64,000 nucleotides of DNA from Marinobacter aromaticivorans (GTDB taxonomy: Bacteria; Pseudomonadota; Gammaproteobacteria; Pseudomonadales; Oleiphilaceae). Made by a program: the position numbers and the translations under genes. Numbering within the stretch: the first letter of the stretch is position 1; every line of letters starts with the position of its first letter. Shown here one piece after another: positions 61,720 to 64,000 of this stretch. Under the pieces are notes generated by a model. The model searched no databases and was not told the DNA's origin. It was given only the letters and a program-made list of their open reading frames with translations. The stretch is taken from NCBI RefSeq assembly GCF_002806975.1, contig NZ_NIHD01000001.1, forward strand, positions 310,001 to 374,000, given 5' to 3'.

Positions 61720-63522
61720 ATGACCGATACCCTGATAGACCGCCGCGATCTGGCGTTCCAGCTTTACGAAGTGCTTGATACCGAAGGCCTGCTCAGCCGC
61801 GAGCGTTTTAACGAGCACAACCGTGATACCTTCGATGCCGTCATCGAAACCGCCGACAAAATGGCCAGAGAGAAGTTCGCCAACCACAACAGCGCGGCGG
61901 ACAAAGACGAGCCAAAGTTCGTCAATGGCCAGGTGCAAATGCTACCGGAAGTGAAAGAGGCCTTTGACGCCTACGCCAAAGCCGGGTTTATCGCAGGGCG
62001 CTATGATTACGAGCTCGGAGGTATGCAGCTTCCCGAGACTGTTATGGCCGCCTGCAACGGCTTCTTTACTGCCGCTAACCCGGGCACTGCGGGTTATCCA
62101 TTCCTGACTACGGCAGCCGCCAACCTTATTCGCGTTTTTGGCAATGAATCCCAGAAAGCCAGCTTTCTGCCCAACATGCTCAGCGGTCGCTACAGTGGCA
62201 CCATGGCTCTCACGGAGCCCCATGCCGGCTCGTCGCTGGCGGACATTCGCACCTCCGCCACACCAGCAGACGATGGCCACTACCTGATAAAAGGCGCAAA
62301 AATCTACATCTCCGGTGGTGAGCAGAGCATCACCGAGAACATAGTCCACATGGTGCTTGCCAAAATCAAAGGCGCTCCCGCCGGAGTGAAGGGCATCTCC
62401 CTGTTCATTGTTCCCAAGTTCCGGGTCGACAGCGACGGCAACCCCGCTGACCGTAATGGCGTGAGTCTGGCCGGCCTGATTCACAAACTCGGCTACCGCG
62501 GCACCACCTCCACGGCACTCAGTTTTGGCGACGATGCGCCCTGCCACGGTTATCTGGTGGGCGAGCCCCATCAGGGCCTGAAGTACATGTTCCAGATGAT
62601 GAACGAGGCCAGGGTAGGCGTGGGCTTCGGCGCAGCGGTGATTGGCTATCGCGGCTACATGCACAGCCTGGAATACGCCAAAGACCGTTTGCAGGGCCGC
62701 AAGGCTTCCGAGAAGAACCCGGAAAGCCCGCAAGTGCCGATTATTGAACATGCGGATGTGCGCAGAATGCTGCTGGCCCAGAAAGCCTACAGCGAAGGTG
62801 GGTTGGCACTTTGCCTGTATGGCGCACGCCTGATGGACGACCAGCACACCCATCCGGATGAACAGAAGCGCACAGAAGCCGGCAAGCTGCTCGACCTGCT
62901 TACACCGGTAATCAAGACCTGGCCCTCAGAACACGGCCCGAAGGCTAACGATCTTGCGATTCAGGTATACGGCGGAGCCGGCTATACCCGCGAGTACCCG
63001 GTGGAGCAGTGCTGGCGTGATAACCGCCTGAACCCTATCCACGAGGGCACCAGTGGGATTCAGGGTCTGGATCTGTTGGGCCGAAAGATCTGGCAGGATC
63101 AAAGCCACGGTTTGCAGTTGCTGATGCAGGAGATGCAGGTGGATTTGCAGGCTGCAACCACCGACCGCTGCCAGCAGTGGGCTTTGTCGCTGAGTGAAAC
63201 CTTGCAACAGGCCGTTAAAGTGACCCAAAATCTGGGTAAATCCTTGATGAGCGGCGAAGTAGACAAAACCCTCGCCAACGCTTCCTGCTATTTGCATCTG
63301 TTTGGCCATATCATCGTAGCCTGGATGTGGCTGCGACAGGCGAATGCTGCGGCGAATGCGCTGGCTTCTGCCAATACCGACGATGAGCGCAACTTCTACC
63401 AGGGCAAATTGCAGGCCGCCCAGTATTTCTTCCACTGGGAACTGCCGACGGTGGCTCAGGACTTGGTGTTGTTGCGGAATATGGATGACACTTGCCTGAA
63501 TATGAAAGCCGAGTGGTTCTAG
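61720..63522 (+). CDS. Acyl-CoA dehydrogenase, 600-residue type
   Basis: A 600-residue FAD enzyme after AGGAAAC. The signature MALTEPHAGSSLADIRT and the catalytic core LKYMFQMMNEARVGVGFGAA are present; the C-terminal end shows the extra acyl-CoA dehydrogenase C-terminal domain. The catalytic Glu lies in IQVYGGAGYTREYPVEQ or NPIHEGTSGIQG. It starts beta-oxidation of acyl-CoA. The gene is convergent with alkB, with palindromic element D between them, which suits alkane-derived fatty acids as substrate (inference). Confidence 0.93.
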   Translation: MTDTLIDRRDLAFQLYEVLDTEGLLSRERFNEHNRDTFDAVIETADKMAREKFANHNSAADKDEPKFVNGQVQMLPEVKEAFDAYAKAGFIAGRYDYELGGMQLPETVMAACNGFFTAANPGTAGYPFLTTAAANLIRVFGNESQKASFLPNMLSGRYSGTMALTEPHAGSSLADIRTSATPADDGHYLIKGAKIYISGGEQSITENIVHMVLAKIKGAPAGVKGISLFIVPKFRVDSDGNPADRNGVSLAGLIHKLGYRGTTSTALSFGDDAPCHGYLVGEPHQGLKYMFQMMNEARVGVGFGAAVIGYRGYMHSLEYAKDRLQGRKASEKNPESPQVPIIEHADVRRMLLAQKAYSEGGLALCLYGARLMDDQHTHPDEQKRTEAGKLLDLLTPVIKTWPSEHGPKANDLAIQVYGGAGYTREYPVEQCWRDNRLNPIHEGTSGIQGLDLLGRKIWQDQSHGLQLLMQEMQVDLQAATTDRCQQWALSLSETLQQAVKVTQNLGKSLMSGEVDKTLANASCYLHLFGHIIVAWMWLRQANAAANALASANTDDERNFYQGKLQAAQYFFHWELPTVAQDLVLLRNMDDTCLNMKAEWF

Positions 63523-63541
63523 GCTTAGAGGTGCCTGCTTA

Positions 63542-63647
63542 GCCGGTGGGCTCCGACTCCCGGGAAACGCCCACGAGTACTTCCCTGTAGGGCTTGACGG
63601 TGGCCATCCTTGGCCACCGACATTTCCGGGAGTCGGAGCCCACCGGC
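63542..63647. repeat. Palindromic element D (divergent relative of A-C, nested hairpin)
   Basis: Arms 63542-63567 and 63623-63647 pair with a single bulged G. The core holds an inner 9-bp hairpin CGGTGGCCA-TCCT-TGGCCACCG (63598-63619) and the TTCCCTGTA box and CCATCC of the other elements, but is only partly alike. The element begins 20 bp after the acyl-CoA dehydrogenase stop and ends 64 bp before the alkB stop, so it may act as a bidirectional terminator. Confidence 0.85.
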
Positions 63648-63710
63648 GGCCCGCACCATAAGTTCGATGCGAGCCGTCACAAACTCAAATTTCCGAGCTC
63701 CTGGTGCCAG

Positions 63711-64000
63711 TCAGGCTGCCTTCTCCGAAGCCGAACCAGCCTCCTCCCGACGAGCCGCGGCTTTGGCGGCCACCTCCGCCGCATAATCCGCATACTTGGC
63801 CATCAGCTCGGCCTTACGATCCGGATCCCAGTTGATCTTGCTCAGATCGCCCTCGTAGTGATCGATCACCCGCTTATCCATCGTTTCATACCACCACTGG
63901 GGCACGTAAGCCGGTAACAGCATCGATGCGTAGCCGCCGGGTAATTGTGGGGCCTTGTCGAAGTGGCGCAGTGCCTGGAAGCTCCGCTGTGGATGGGCGT
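63711..64000 (-). CDS. alkB: Alkane 1-monooxygenase AlkB, C-terminal end (5' part outside window)
   Basis: The frame is open to the window edge and reads AHPQRSFQALRHFDKAPQLP, then GGYASMLLPAYVPQWWYETM. It continues DKRVIDHYEGDLSKINWDP and ends with an Ala/Glu/Lys-rich tail. This is the known C-terminal region of AlkB-type alkane hydroxylases that follows the last His box (HADHH followed by HPxRxFQ). About 96 residues are visible. The integral membrane di-iron enzyme hydroxylates n-alkanes at C1. An ATG inside the visible part is an internal methionine, not the start. Confidence 0.88.
   Translation of the reverse strand, partial: AHPQRSFQALRHFDKAPQLPGGYASMLLPAYVPQWWYETMDKRVIDHYEGDLSKINWDPDRKAELMAKYADYAAEVAAKAAARREEAGSASEKAA

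Overview
The window looks like a chromosomal segment of a marine, hydrocarbon-using gammaproteobacterium, most likely Marinobacter or a close relative. The basis is the mix of protein families: a C-terminal piece of an AlkB-type alkane hydroxylase at the right edge, a GMC alcohol dehydrogenase, an iron alcohol dehydrogenase, two fatty-acyl-CoA ligases and a 600-residue acyl-CoA dehydrogenase, together with a Mrp Na+/H+ antiporter, a PutA without a DNA-binding domain and EfpL. The species is an inference; no rRNA gene is present. I found no tRNA, CRISPR array, prophage, transposase or integrase.

Layout. 1-5.2 kb: end of a FUSC transporter, a DCC thiol oxidoreductase, a MaoC hydratase, a RIO kinase, EfpL, an MFS exporter and a decayed AraC regulator remnant. 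5.2-10.2 kb: a flavin monooxygenase with a very good sigma-54 promoter and paired enhancer palindromes, divergent from its probable AcoR-type activator and an unknown gene. 10.2-14.6 kb: Lrp-type regulator and putA. 14.6-25.4 kb: housekeeping and envelope genes (lytic transglycosylase, DUF1328, EamA, Fe-ADH, lipid kinase, mtgA), then a GMC dehydrogenase and a tightly overlapping lipoprotein/hydrolase/ZIP operon. 25.4-34.2 kb: an AbiTii-like orphan, a DUF1338-astA pair with an Lrp regulator, an acyl-CoA synthetase, LysR, a transglycosylase, DUF2059-like protein and PpiC. 34.4-39.7 kb: ABC-F YbiT, DUF1415, a spermidine-synthase-like protein, sirtuin and a CaCA exchanger. 39.8-45.8 kb: an NSS transporter, a leucine-type dehydrogenase divergent from azlCD, an acidic Ca-loop protein and dodecin. 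45.8-50.3 kb: a GNAT-like protein, two Spy/CpxP-like proteins and divergent cpxRA with an array of CpxR-box half-sites. 50.3-61 kb: YigZ, DUF4136, Sui1, DadA, an acyl-CoA ligase and mrpA/B-C-D-E-F-G. 61.3-64 kb: a small protein, acyl-CoA dehydrogenase and alkB (partial).

The most unusual structure is a family of four intergenic palindromic elements (36012-36118, 36733-36841, 45353-45461, 63542-63647). Three share a 63-bp core that is almost identical. Their flanking arms differ from copy to copy, yet within each copy the two arms stay almost perfectly complementary. Two copies with cores in opposite orientation bracket the single DUF1415 gene.

Other points: proline, D-amino-acid, arginine and branched-chain amino-acid catabolism genes sit beside dedicated regulators or transporters. 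Several small genes (58, 35, 63 and 62 codons) with convincing ribosome-binding sites are easy to miss. All start choices were made by eye from ribosome-binding sites and family length, and all functions from remembered family motifs; no searches were run.
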